Below are positions 12,961-25,099 of a stretch of DNA of 64,000 nt, piece by piece. Positions within the stretch are counted from its first letter, which is position 1; the number at the start of each line of letters is the position of its first letter. Position numbers and translations under genes: made by a program. The stretch comes from Cephalopachus bancanus (lineage: Eukaryota; Chordata; Mammalia; Primates; Tarsiidae). The DNA is taken from the NCBI GenBank assembly GCA_027257055.1, contig JAPVLO010000521.1, positions 434,001 to 498,000 on the forward strand, given 5' to 3'. A model generated the notes under the pieces. That model was not told the DNA's origin and searched no databases. It saw only the letters and a list, made by a program, of their open reading frames with translations.

Positions 12961-15900
12961 ACAAGTGGAGCCAGAAGCCCGCCTGCCCATGCTGATGGCA
13001 TGCTTGACCACAGAAGGGCAGCTGTGAAGTGGTTCTGGGGCCACCCCAAGTGACAAGGCTGCTCTGCACAGGTTTTCCCCAACGCTGCCCATTGGGAGCT
13101 TCTACCTCCTCTAGGACTGGAACACTCAAGGAGAAAAGTACCAAGCAGGCGGTGCCTCTCCTAGAAAGGCGATACTGCTGGGAGTCATGAAAACTGCCCT
13201 GGCCCTCTTCCCTCACCCCAGTCTTCCCAGTGTATCCACAGGAAGATGACCAGCCTCTGCAAGCCCCACAGCAAGCACAGGACCACCCTGGAAATGTGCT
13301 CAGTTCACTACTGTAGATCCCATGTCCCACCGTCCAGGGAGCGCCAGGTGGGGGTTGGTGCAGGCAAGCTTCATCCTAACTCCTGTGATGGCCTGACAGC
13401 CTTAAAGTGCTCCCAGCAGTCTCGCCTTCTGCACTCCCTATGCTCAGTCAGAGCTCCCAGACACCTGGATTCCTCCTTCCAACCTGCTTCAAAATGACCC
13501 TAACAGTGGCCTATGTCAGCCTATCCCAAGCTGCTATTGCTTGGGATTCTTGGACAGGCCTCACACTTTCCTGTTTTCCCAGGGCCAGACCTCCATTCTC
13601 ACTCGTCACCCTTTCCAAACACTAATTATATGGGCACATGCACATGTCTTTACTCAACTTCCACGGACTAAGCACCCAGCATTATGGCAGGTTCTGGCGA
13701 CCTGCACCAGAGATACACAACTACCTGCACAGACCAAGACCTTCAAAACAAGGCAGGGCGTTGAGGGAGAAACCACTGGCAAATTGGCAATTACACAGCA
13801 GTTGTTAGGATTATCTATAGAACATGAGGGGACCCAGAGAAGGCAGCTAAGGCAGACAGGAGGTGGGTGTGGCGCCAAGTCCTTACATTTTGATCCAACT
13901 ATGCTTCACATACTGACATTTTTATGAGTCTCCCAAGTCCAACAAAGAAAAGATTACCTTGTTAAAATACAACAAGCCCCACACAAAGGTAGCAAAACAT
14001 TTCTTACCACGTATTCAGACAGAAATTAAACTATTACACATACAATTCAGACTTGCTTTTTAAGCTAATAATGAAAACCAAATTCCTGAGAGACTACAGT
14101 GGGCAGAACTTGTCTGTGAGCTTGGTTTCTGGGAGAGAAAGGTACAAAACTTTGCATTATGCTATAAGAATTCTATCCCTACTGAACTTTGAACAGATGA
14201 CCCTTATCTCAAGTGCAACCAGCTATGTTGCTGGGTAAGCTATTCATGAGTTTTTAGAAAAGCCTCTAGAGGGCAAAATCATGGTGGACTTTCAAGTAAG
14301 GAGATTCAAACTTATTAACTGTGCAGACCGCACTAGGTCATGGTCACCGCCAGGTGGGATATGAGATTTGGGACAGAGTTTGTAAACAATACCAGAATCC
14401 ACTTTCCCTAAGTCTAAATCACAAGTCTCTACACTGGCAAGCAATAGTAAACCAATTTTAAGATATGAGAGCTACAGCATAGTTTAAAAAATTTGTTTTA
14501 ACTGAAGTCAGTATTCCTGTAACTAAAGATGGAGACCTTTGAACAAAATCAGCACATTCAAATAAATACTGAAAGTCACTAAAGTATTATTCTGGACACT
14601 TCTGAGCCTGTCGTGATTTCTAAACCAGAGCTTTTAAAACTACATACACACATTCATCAGTCCCTCTTTTCTCCGCTGAAAAGCCATGTTCATTCATACA
14701 TTCACATAAGATCAATTATACTGCCCCATTATTTTGCAGACTATGAAGTCATTAGCTCTCAGAAAAACTCTAAAGTAAATCAATCTCCACCATCTTTTTG
14801 TATATTTCTATTTGTGAAAACAAGGGGTGGCTGGGTAGAGGAAAACAGGTGTTATATGATACAAACTGGTAAATTTATCTCCTTCTGGAATTTTAGTAAA
14901 CAGCATTCAAATCTTATGAAATTAGAGGAAATGAGGTCTAAATAAGAGAAATGAATCAACAAAATTTATTTATTTTGCTTTCTGCAACTCCATAAAGCGA
15001 CTAAACATGGTACTGAAAGCTGTATTTGGCTCTCAATGAAGTCAATAATAATAAGCGACCAACTATTTTCCGGGAGGAAAAGAAGGAAAATAATTAAGGT
15101 ATGACTCCAACTTATAAAAAGGCTGTTTTACCACTGCATCTTCCTCTCTCTACATTTGCCTCCATATTTTGCTTTCCCATTATTATGACTGCACCCAACC
15201 CACAATTTTGGCCTTTCTCTGTGCCTTTCAATCCACAGGGGAACAAGATAACACAGGAGGAGAGATCAGGCTGTCCTTCAGAGATCAAGTGCCAACTCTA
15301 ACCACCTGCGGGCTGAAGACAGCTCAGTGGCAGGGAATCCACTGCTCTGGAGTCCCCACAGGAATCAAGGCGAAGAATGTCAAAGCTCTAAAGCATTTCA
15401 CACCACCCACCAGTGTCTCTCATTTATTTGCCCAGAGAGCCTTGGGAGCCTGAGAATACACTCTGTCCCCTAAGAATAAGCTCTGTATTCAATCTCTACA
15501 ATTAGAGAAATTAAGACTAACACAGAAGGGAGTTAAAGTAAAGCAGAGACAGACTTCCTTGGTGACAGCAGTGGTGGTAAGTAGCAAGACATGTGGCCAC
15601 AGCCATGAGTATCAAGGGTCCCAGGGAGGACCATATTGCCTTGCAGGCCTTGAATAGGGGTTGGCTGCAGTCACTCCCCCCGACCTCTGAAATAATTCAT
15701 TTGTCTGCCAGTTGCCAATCCGTCATGTTGTCCTGTTGCTTTGCCCGTCTCATTCACTCACTCTTTGTCTTTTCTCCATCAACACCTTGGCTCTCCCCCC
15801 AACCCCAACCCCAACACACACAACTCTCTCAGCTGCTGTGTAGCTAGGTCAGGCCGTGCCATACGCAAAGTCACACAAGAAGCTGAAATCCAGCCTGCAC

Positions 15901-16525
15901 TCAGCTCCCTGGGCCACACGCCCTGGTGCCAGGCGGTGCCCACCCAGAGAAAGGAAGCCTTTTTCTCTTGTGAACAAAAGCACCGTCCATTCACCAAGCC
16001 TGTGCCCCAGCAGCAGTATGCCCGGAGTCAGTACTATTTTCTAATCCGTAAGGACTAAGGCTGGCTCTACTCCCTGCCCTCTTAAGCCAGCATAGTGAAC
16101 TAAAGTGATAGTTCTTCCATCAAAACAAATTCTTCTCATATTGCCTTTGATAAAAAAATATTTTTCATTTTAAGGGAAAAAAATATTTTAAGGAGTTCCT
16201 CCTTAAGTCAAATAGAGATGTTTTAACTGAAATGAATAAAGGGCTTCAGATGGTGCCTGGTACAGTCTCAGGGTGAGCACCAGCTAAATGTTAGATGTCA
16301 CTGTTCGTACCTCTGTAAAGTGCCATTCAGTGCTGCGTTCACCTGGTGACTCAAACACTTTTGATAATGATGTGAGGAAAATCTGCTTTAGACAAATTAA
16401 GGGAACTAAGTTGTTCCTGTTTCTGATCCACATCCAGCAAAGCGACTTTTGGAATCTGAAAAAAGGATCACGGCTGAAAAAAGAATTTAACTAAGCCACA
16501 TATATGCAGGCTAATGAAAGGGACA
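12961..16525. other. Intronic sequence, nothing recognised
   Basis: Three and a half kilobases of mixed composition without a repeat family, RNA gene or exon that I can name. Several open frames of 60-130 codons overlap on both strands and show no domain. Confidence 0.35.
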
Positions 16526-16529
16526 TCTT

Positions 16530-16600
16530 GCTATGAAGATTAAATGAGGTGACACAGATAAAGCTTCTAACACAATATAGCAGGAGCTCAGTAAACTTTT
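16530..16600 (+). repeat. MIR 3' fragment
   Basis: 'gaagattaaatgaggtgaca' followed by 'agcaggagctcagtaaact' is the MIR 3' end (gaggattaaatgag ... gctcaataaat). Confidence 0.5.
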
Positions 16601-19600
16601 TTTTTTTCAGTAAACTTTTAAAGCAATTTTTAAAAGGAGGTGGAAAAATTACATAAAAGATACCAAAGATACAGCCCAGGGCCATTGTATATACAGGAAA
16701 CCTACCTTAAGACAAAATAATTGCTATTCAAGTCAAGGACATCTTGCCCTGTCTTCTCTTGATGGGCAGCAGGAGCATGAAGCAGGAAGCCACCCTTTAC
16801 TGAGCTCCTACCAAGGCAGTCCCATACTAGCAGGCTAAGTATGTTAAGCTCATCACTGTTCAGCTGTGAGTTACTATCCATCGTTCACTTAAAAAGGAAC
16901 CAAACAATTAGTCTCAAGCGAGGCCATGATCACCCAAAAGATTAACATAAAATATGAATGTTTAAGCCATCGACTATTTATAAAACTTATCTATACAGAT
17001 TCACTTATTCTTTGATGGGTTCAGAGAGCTGAAGGCTTTCATCAGTAAAATTTTCCCTTGAGCATCTAGACAAAGAAGGGAGAACTCTTAAAAACAGAAT
17101 CTGCGGCACCTGTGGTTTGTGTTTCAGCCGCACCCCTGAAGCTGTTAAAGGTCTTCTTTTCTTGTCAGTCAGACGAAGGTGTTTTAGAGAAGACATTTCC
17201 AGTTTGGGGCCTGTACTTTGTTTTAGAAAATGAAATGATGACTCCTGACCACTGTGTTAGGTGGGTTACAGGGAAGGAGGCTGGACAAATGTGTACCGAT
17301 TCCTAGACTTTTAGCTTCAGCAGCTGACAGGCAAACCCCTGGACTGCAGGTTCAAGGCAGGCCATAAGCCTGACCTCCCTCCTCCATTACACGCTCCACA
17401 TGACCTCTGCTGCTACCTCCCCACAACCTGCTCCTGATCCCCTTAACCCATCTGTGCTGTTCCCTTTCAGGTCTCAGGGTCTGAGCAATGCTCCCCAGGC
17501 CCAGATTCTTCCTGCATAGGCCTGTCCCCTCCGCAGGGGCCAACATTAAGTGCCTCTCATGATATCTGCTCTTTTCAGAATCAGGTATCACAAGTCTCAG
17601 GTGCAGACTATGAAACGCAACTCCAGCTTCCTAGAAAGTATGGCCAGGCTTGCGGGTGGGGCACAGTTTGTCTCAAGACTGTTACAGCTGTCCCTGGCAC
17701 AGAATCCCAGGGGGCAGACTGGCACCTGGTTTCTAGACTAGGTGTGTGCACCTCATCTCCTTCACAGGGCTGTTGCAAGAACAGCATCATGTGCTGTTGA
17801 ACACTCTAGAAGTGTAGGAGAATAGAACTTGAACTACACAGCTGTTTCTACTTTCTGGAAATCTTCACAGGATTCTGGGTTTCAGTCACCCAAGTTGGCA
17901 CCATTTCGTGGCATTTTGTCCTTCCCTTTTTCTCACACACCTCTTCTTCCTCCTCTTCATCTTGGTGCTGGTTCCATACATCAGCTACGTAGACACCTGG
18001 ATTTTCAACCTGTACTCCACTCCGTACTCTTCCACTGTAGGGCAGATTTCTCCCTCCCTCCTTTTTTGCTTTGCATTGTCATACTCTTAAACATTTCAAA
18101 CCAAAAGTGCAAACATACTGATTGTTTCATCTTATGGTTTTGGCAAAATCAGCAGGCAGTATTGGAATCATTTTATACAATGTTGTCCTTTTATACAAAC
18201 TGGTATATAAATGCCAAAACACAGGGAAGCTACTACTTGGTTTCTGGGTATTTTTCCAGGGCGAAAAATACAGATACATGCTGTGTCTTATAACTATGTT
18301 GTTTCAAAAGTATCATTTTCTTTTCAGTTATTTTTCCCCCCAAATACTAGCTCCCAGCCAGACTGAAATCTGTGTGTCAAACAATAAAACAGACCCCTGC
18401 TGATATGCCTTTCCACAAATGAAAATAATCTGATTTTAAAGCTACGGAGAATTAAGCCATTACTCCCATAGTGCGGCCTGCTGCAGTCACCCTGGCACTG
18501 GTGACGGAGCTCTGTCACAGGGAGTCAGCAGCTGGGACATGCCTGTTGCGTTCCTCTCATCCAGAGCCTTACACGGAGAACAGAAGCAAGGAATAAGCTG
18601 AAGCTAAATGTCTGCAGTCTGCAGATAAGATACACGCTTGGTGAAATGAGAAAACGCTCAGTGTTTGAAACTTATTGTTTACCTGGGCTGTTTATGATAT
18701 GACTCCCATGGCAAGCATATTAATTTATTTATAAGTATTAATTTATTAATAAAGCACAATTAATTTATTGCTTTATTAAGCAATAAAAAGTGTGAGCAGA
18801 ACACTTAAATGATCTGTCCTGCAGCATGAGTTTTTTCAATCCGGAGCTCCTTAAGGAGTCTGTGTCCATTAAAGACAACAAGGGACTCTTTCTGTAAGGA
18901 TGTTGGCTGCCTCCAGCCCTCTGTGGAATGAGGTGAGTTATAAACATGTAAAAATAAACAAATAACTCTAGCTGAATAAAATGAATGTGTGTCATGTCAC
19001 TTTTCAGATTAACAACTTAAGCATCATTTTCCCATCTAATTTTCTGCTTTTAAATTGACTACAGAAGTGGAAGTGGAAGTTAAGAATTGTCTGTAAACAA
19101 GACAAAAATGCATCCTGGGAGTAAGACTGAGGCGGCAGAGATCCTTTATTGAACTTTCTTGTTGATGCTGTTTGTTACAGCCTCTTCAAGACTAATAGAG
19201 ACCTTGCTGAGGTAAAGGTAAGTGAAACATGACCGTGATGGCTCAGGGGTAGAGCAGATCGTCTTCTAGCTATTGAGAGGAAGAGATGATAAAAAGGTGG
19301 GACCCGATAAGAGTGGAAAACACAGTTTTTAACTTTAGGCAAGTCAACATTAATGTCTAAAGACTGATTAAGAATTAAGAGTCCAGGATGCTTAAAATGG
19401 CTTGCACTGACAATATTAATACCTTCACTTTCTAGGATTCTATTCACTATTAGAAAAAGAAGGGAGAGAACAAGATATTGATCTGTTTGTGCCCAAGAAA
19501 GTATAAGGACTAGGCATCTTGTAAATCCAGGCAAAAGCAGCACAGGAATGCTGCTCACTGTGTTCATACCTGTACAACACTGCATGACCAACCCCTTCAT

Positions 19601-19741
19601 ATTTACCCTTTGAGAACTAAACTCTCATCACATTTAACACTGACCAAATTGTCCGTGTCTGTGAATCAAAGTATGCTCTACAGACACACCACAGTTTCAG
19701 ACCAATGATTTGTTTGCTTTTTTGGCAAATTAAATCCTCTT
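16601..19741. other. Intronic sequence, nothing firm
   Basis: No named repeat except weak MIR-like wording near 16790-16890 and 17725-17780. A very AT-rich patch lies at 18720-18790 and includes a perfect 10-bp inverted repeat at 18764-18787. Confidence 0.35.
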
Positions 19742-19752
19742 TCTCAATCTCT

Positions 19753-19845
<93 letters not shown>
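19742..19845. repeat. Compound microsatellite (CT)n(AC)n
   Basis: A CT run from about 19756 to 19798 passes directly into an AC run at 19799-19845. Near-repeats 'ctcaatct' sit at the left edge. Both tracts are nearly uninterrupted, so length variation between individuals is likely. Confidence 0.97.
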
Positions 19846-19846
<1 letters not shown>

Positions 19847-20374
19847 CAGTCTTAGATCTGACTTTTCTTAACATATTACCCACAGAGATAAAGCAGAATA
19901 GCATTTCCATTCCATCTCCTGGGAAAAATAAAGGAGAACTTCTGGGAGATAGAAGAGTAGGCAGCAAGAAATTCACCTTAAAATCTGGCTCAAAATGTGA
20001 ACTTGTATATAACATCTGCACAGTCAACTGCATAGTCCTCAAATATGTCAAAATCAGCAACAATTAAAGTAGCAATGTTAATTTCAATACCAGACATTTT
20101 TATTATCACAAGATCCTCCTGGAACTACTTCTGTGCTCTAGGACCATGAGGGTCTAAATAAAAATACAATTCTTGGCTTATATTTTAAAAACTCGACTGA
20201 TTATGGTTAATTGAACATCATCGGAAGAGGAAAAAATTCTCCAAGTGCAAAAACTGCTAGCTATTAAAATATTTTTTTAAAAGATTACATTCTCTGAAGG
20301 AAGATGTCCCAGAAAATAATGATAGAGCATGGCTACTTAATCTGGTCAAGGAAGGGACAAAATCAGTTTATTCA

Positions 20375-20580
20375 TTTACTAGAACACTGGCTTGGGATCA
20401 AGCAAAGCAGGGTTCAAGCTCCAGCTTTGCCACGTTAACTAGGTGACACTGGGCAGGTGTCTTTGTCACACCTAATTTTTTCCATCTATAAAATAGGGAA
20501 GGTTAAAATATCCAACTTAGAGAGTGGTTGGAGGAGTTATAAGAGATTCAGTGTGAGAAGTATTTAGCAGGGTGCCTGCA
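20375..20580 (+). repeat. MIR SINE
   Basis: 'aacactggcttgggatcaag', 'cagggttcaagctccagctt', 'taggtgacactgggcaggtg' and 'tctataaaatagggaaggtt' give the whole MIR order from the tRNA-like part to the 3' part. Confidence 0.75.
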
Positions 20581-20737
20581 TTGAGAAGGACCTTTCATAC
20601 ATAGCAGCTCTGTATCAGGAGCAGAGCAGGAGCCTGAGGACACAGGCAGTGTTTGCTAAAAAAATCTGCAAGATGGTGAGGATCACCCCCGTGAGGAGCA
20701 AGCCAAAAGGGAAGGCAGCTCTACCAGGCACGGCAGT

Positions 20738-21037
20738 GGACAGACAGAGAGACAGAGGGAAGGAGGGAGGGAGAGCGGGAGACAGGCAGACAGAAAGGGA
20801 AAGAAAGAGGCAGAGAGGCAGACAGAGACAGAAGGAGGGAGGGGAGAGGAAAGAAGAATGGGAGGGAAGGAGGGAGACAGGTAGAGACAGAGAGGGAAAG
20901 AGACAGAGACAGAGAGAAGGAGGGAGGGAGGGAGACAGGCGGAGACAGAGAGAGAAAGAGACAGAGATAGACAGAGGCAGAGCAAGAGAGAGACAGAGAG
21001 AGGCAAAGAGAGAGGCAAAGAGAGAGACAGAGAGATG
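20738..21037. repeat. Purine-rich (GA/GACA)n array, about 300 bp
   Basis: The plus strand is almost only G and A with a regular single C (gacaga, gagaca, ggagg blocks). There is higher order: 'gggagacag' with its 3' flank recurs at 20872 and 20930, about 58 bp apart, and a 12-bp unit 'agagaggcaaag' is doubled near 21000. On the PELI2 sense strand this is a long pyrimidine tract. Open frames across it on both strands are composition artefacts. Confidence 0.95.
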
Positions 21038-21479
21038 CATGGCAACATGTAAAAATCCCAAAGGTTAGAAAACGACCAAATAAATGGCGTTTTGCTATGA
21101 CACGTGTTTCTGTTTTTCCTGTAATGAAATATGTGTCCAGCTTTCAGTGTGGAGAATGAAAGGGTATCAGATGTTTGTTTACGGGAAACCTCAAAAACAG
21201 CACATGAGAAAGGCCACCTGACGCAGTGAGAGGAGAACTCAGAAAGTGGCAAGTGGGGGACCCCTTGGCCAAGCAGGACGCCCTCTCCTCAATGCCCGGG
21301 GTCCTCATTCTGCCACAACAGGAACCTCGTGCACAAGGTAACGGCGTCTGTACTGTCTGACGGTCAGTGTTCGACCAGTCTGACACTTCAGTTCTCTTCC
21401 GTACTCTGGCTGTTTTGGACTCCCCTCCCTTCCCAAAAGACAAGAAATGCCCACTGGCCTGCCAGAAGGTGGAAGTGGA

Positions 21480-21640
21480 AGAGCACTGAGCTGCGGACCC
21501 AGGTAGCACTTACAAGCTGTGTAAATCTGGACAAAGCCCTGACCTCCCAAGGCCTCAGTTCCCTCCTCTATGCAAAGAGGAGACTAACATTTCTGCCTGA
21601 CAGGGCTGTTAGTACTTCAAGTAAGATGTGTGTGCAACCA
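21480..21640 (+). repeat. MIR SINE
   Basis: 'cacttacaagctgtgtaaat', 'ctggacaaagccctgacctc', 'aaggcctcagttccctcctc' and 'gcaaagaggagactaacatt' match the MIR core and 3' half. Confidence 0.65.
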
Positions 21641-23490
21641 TAATGTAGCAAAAAATGCTAGAAGTTCTATTATTAGAAACGACCATGTATTTGGAAACAC
21701 TTTCCTTAATGTATTTAACACTCTATTACACCCACAGTGAATGCTTAAAGAAAAAAAAAGACCTTCTAAAACTGAATTGAGATGCTGACAAAGGACTAAG
21801 TAATTTAGGACATGTTTGGAAATGATTAAATTCTTAAATTATTATATAGGTAAGCAAAATTATTCTTGGGGACATTGTAGCATCGCATGCTACTCAGTCT
21901 CAGGAGACGTAGTAACTGTCAACGGCTCATGGCACGTAGCCAAGTCTGCTGGGTAAGTAAAGAAACTGAATTAGCTTTTACAGAGGAGCCAGAAAGCCGA
22001 GCCCTGATGCCATGAATCCTGATAGTGATGGATCTCTGAACACAGCATTTGCCTACAGTTTTGTTCCCTTCCTGCCTCTGAATTAAGCTAAAATGAATGC
22101 AGTTACAATCGTTTATAACCACCTCGCAATGTTCATTCAAAAACTGTCATCTAATGTGTGAAAGCTCCATCACTGAAATTGAAAGAATTAGAATTTGACA
22201 AAAATGATACAAATTATGTGAAATATCTGCCTTTAGGGGTGACTATGCTTGCAGCACAGAACAGTCTATGCCTTGTCTCTTGTTGGGTATGAGTATGTGC
22301 ATTTTACAAAGTAGCAGTGCTGCTCAAGTATACAACAGTGAGCTCACACTCTGCTGAGCAAATAGTTTAATATGCTCTAATAACAAACCTGGAAATGAAT
22401 CCTAGAGAACAAGATTGAACATAGTATACCTTCACAACTGCTTAGATTACAGAAAACAAAACAGAAAGAAACCTTAGCAAGTAACCCAACAATCACACAA
22501 GTAAAATTGACCTTGAATAGCCTCTACCCCATGACTTCGTCAAGAACTCACACATATACATGAAATTATAACCAAATAAAAGATGATTTCACAGGTAAAC
22601 AAAAATCAAATACATCAGCAAATGCATAGAATTTTTTTGGTATTTACTTTTCTATAATGCTGATTAAACCACATGGTAAAATTAAATGTTACTTGGAAGC
22701 TTAGAGAAGACATCTCTGCAAAATATAAGCCAGAGTAGTACTGGTATATATTTTCCACATAAAAATAAAATTATAATATTAACATAAATGTGATATATAT
22801 TCCACAGCATTGTAACAATGTGAAATGTGACTACAAAATAAAACTGCATGATTCCTATAAGCCACTGCAGTGTCATAACTTTGTAGCAACACTGTGTTTG
22901 AAGCTACTGCTGATGCTCACAACATTAGGCACCTAAACTCCACACCGCTGGTGACAGTGACAAGACCTGACAGGCGTCATTAAACAACAGTGAGTTCAAT
23001 TAAAAATTTGATTTGCAGAAGTGGGTTACATTTCAAGACTGATTCTGATTCTCAAGACCCAGTTAATTTTGAAAGTAAAATGTTCTTTTTATTCATGTAT
23101 TTTGCTAACAAAATGTAGAGTTCAATTAAAATAGTATTATAACTTAAGACCAGCATGAATTTCCAGCATTACTGATTTAAATTATTTTGTTTCCAAACAC
23201 TTCTCATAGCCTTAATTCATAAACTAATGTTTTTTAAAAGCCATAAATAAGTCTAAAATCTAGAAGATAAGTATTATTTCCTTCTGTCTACTTACTGAGG
23301 AAACCTAAAATCAAGTGAAAAAACACTGAAGTGTATTCCCTAGCAATGAGATCAGCTGGCTCTCTAGCATGTTACGTTTTGCTACAGTAACAGTAAGGAG
23401 GATGTCTGTCCTCAAATGCCCTAGCTCCCCTGAGCTCTATGAAAAGCGTGCTGCCTGCAAGACACAGTAATGTTTTTCATTACAGAATCT
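21641..23490. other. AT-rich intronic sequence, nothing recognised
   Basis: No repeat family, exon or RNA gene recognised. Short A runs only. Confidence 0.35.
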
Positions 23491-23785
23491 GGTCAGGTGC
23501 AGCAGCTCACACCTCTAATCCCAGCATTTTGGGAGGCCGAGGCAGAAGAATCGCTTGAGCCCAGGAGTTGGAGACCAGACTGGGCAACAGAGCAAGACCT
23601 CATCTCTACAAAAAATAAAAAAAAAGAATTAGCCAGTCTGTAGTCCTAGCTACTGGGGAGGCTGAGGCAGAAAGATTGCCTGAGTCCAGGAGGTCGAGGC
23701 TGTAGTGAGCTGCGATCATGTCACTGCATGCCAGTCTGGGCAACAGACTGAGACCTCCAACTTAGAAAACAAACAACAACAAAAT
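23491..23785 (+). repeat. Alu, AluJ-like (old)
   Basis: Starts 'ggtcaggtgcagcagctcac' and has two arms joined by an A-rich linker with 'gaattagccag'. The right arm ends 'gggcaacagactgagacctc' and then an (A/C)-rich tail. The right arm keeps the ancestral 'gtgagctgcgatcatg' wording, so it predates the young type in this window. Confidence 0.9.
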
Positions 23786-25099
23786 ATTACTTCCTAGTGA
23801 GTAAATACACTTTTGAAGAGAGGAAAGAGAACAACATCAACTACTGAATCTCAAAAAAAAACCGATAAAGATCTATTTCAAAGCCATCTATAGTACAAAG
23901 CGTCATACAATCACAACTGTGCGATCCACGACCAAGAGGTGCCAGCATCTGAGAGCTAAAAGCAGATCTTAATTCCTGATATCGCCCCTTCCTACACTGC
24001 TGAGCAACTATGTGTGTGACGATTCACTCCAAAATAAAAGTTCATGTGAAAGCTACCAAAATACCCAGCATCTCTAGATTTAGGAAGCTCTTCAGGAAAG
24101 TAGTAACCCCACGCAGTCACCCGCTGCTAGGTGAAGGTCCCTGTCAGCTACTTGATTTCGGGTCTTTGAGTTCGATGTTCCACAAAATTACACTTCTACT
24201 CCTGAGGGAAAGCCAATACGTATGCGTCTATATGAATTTTGAGTTCTGGTCACCTGCATCTTTCCTCTTAAAAAAGGAAAAGAGATGACTTAGCTAGAGC
24301 TGCCATTAAAAACAAAAATTAAGCGCTTTTTAAAACAGTATTCTCGCTACTCTCAAATTGGAATTCAGACATCTGACAAACTCACCAGCTGGAAATAACA
24401 TAAAAATCACACATGCTGGGGTCTAATATTTTATATAGAAATTTCTCTAAAACTTTGATGTAAGTCTAATGTCCATCTTTTTTATATTCACCCATCTATT
24501 CACCCCCAAAATACATATTTCTCCCTCAATGCCAAGGACTGTGATTAGAGCTGAAGACACAGACATCCATGAAATGCATTCCCTAGTCTAACGAAATTGA
24601 CAAGCATACATGAAAATACAGATGATATAAAATACAAGTTGCTTTATTAAAGATGCATAAGACTAGCCTGTGGATATTAACAACTCAGGGTGCTGGGAAG
24701 GGGAAGAGACTTGACAACTTGAGGACTGTCTTCACAAGCAGTTACAGGCCATGATAATGCCATGACAGCTCAACTCACGTTTGCCTACCCAGTCAGAAGA
24801 AAACAATCACCTCGTCACCTCACAATGACCTTCATGGTGGTCTGAACCAGACAGCCAGCAACTGTGCAATTGGTGACACTCACAGTAACTGACGGAGAAA
24901 GCTTCAGGACTGCGGGCTGCCTTCTCCATTACCTAGAGGGATCAAAGCACTTGATAGAGGGACGGAGCAAATGCCCAAGACCTGAGATTTTTATCTACCT
25001 TTGGGGTGACTTCTCAGTCAGCTTTGCAGCAGGATGAAGAGTCAGAGGTGGGCTAAAACCACTTTGGGACAACTTACAGACCATGCATATACAAGATGC
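23786..25099. other. Intronic sequence, nothing firm
   Basis: Mixed sequence. Part of 24520-24760 reads like an old interspersed repeat ('gccaaggactgtgattagag', 'tagtctaacgaaattgacaa') but I cannot name it. Confidence 0.3.

Noticed and set aside
17829..18293. 154-codon open frame on the plus strand
   Set aside because: Pyrimidine-rich chance frame with no domain; several other frames are open over the same bases.
20615..21252. Open frames of 140-190 codons rich in Arg/Glu or Ser/Leu
   Set aside because: Both strands are open because the DNA is a simple GA/CT array. Composition artefact.
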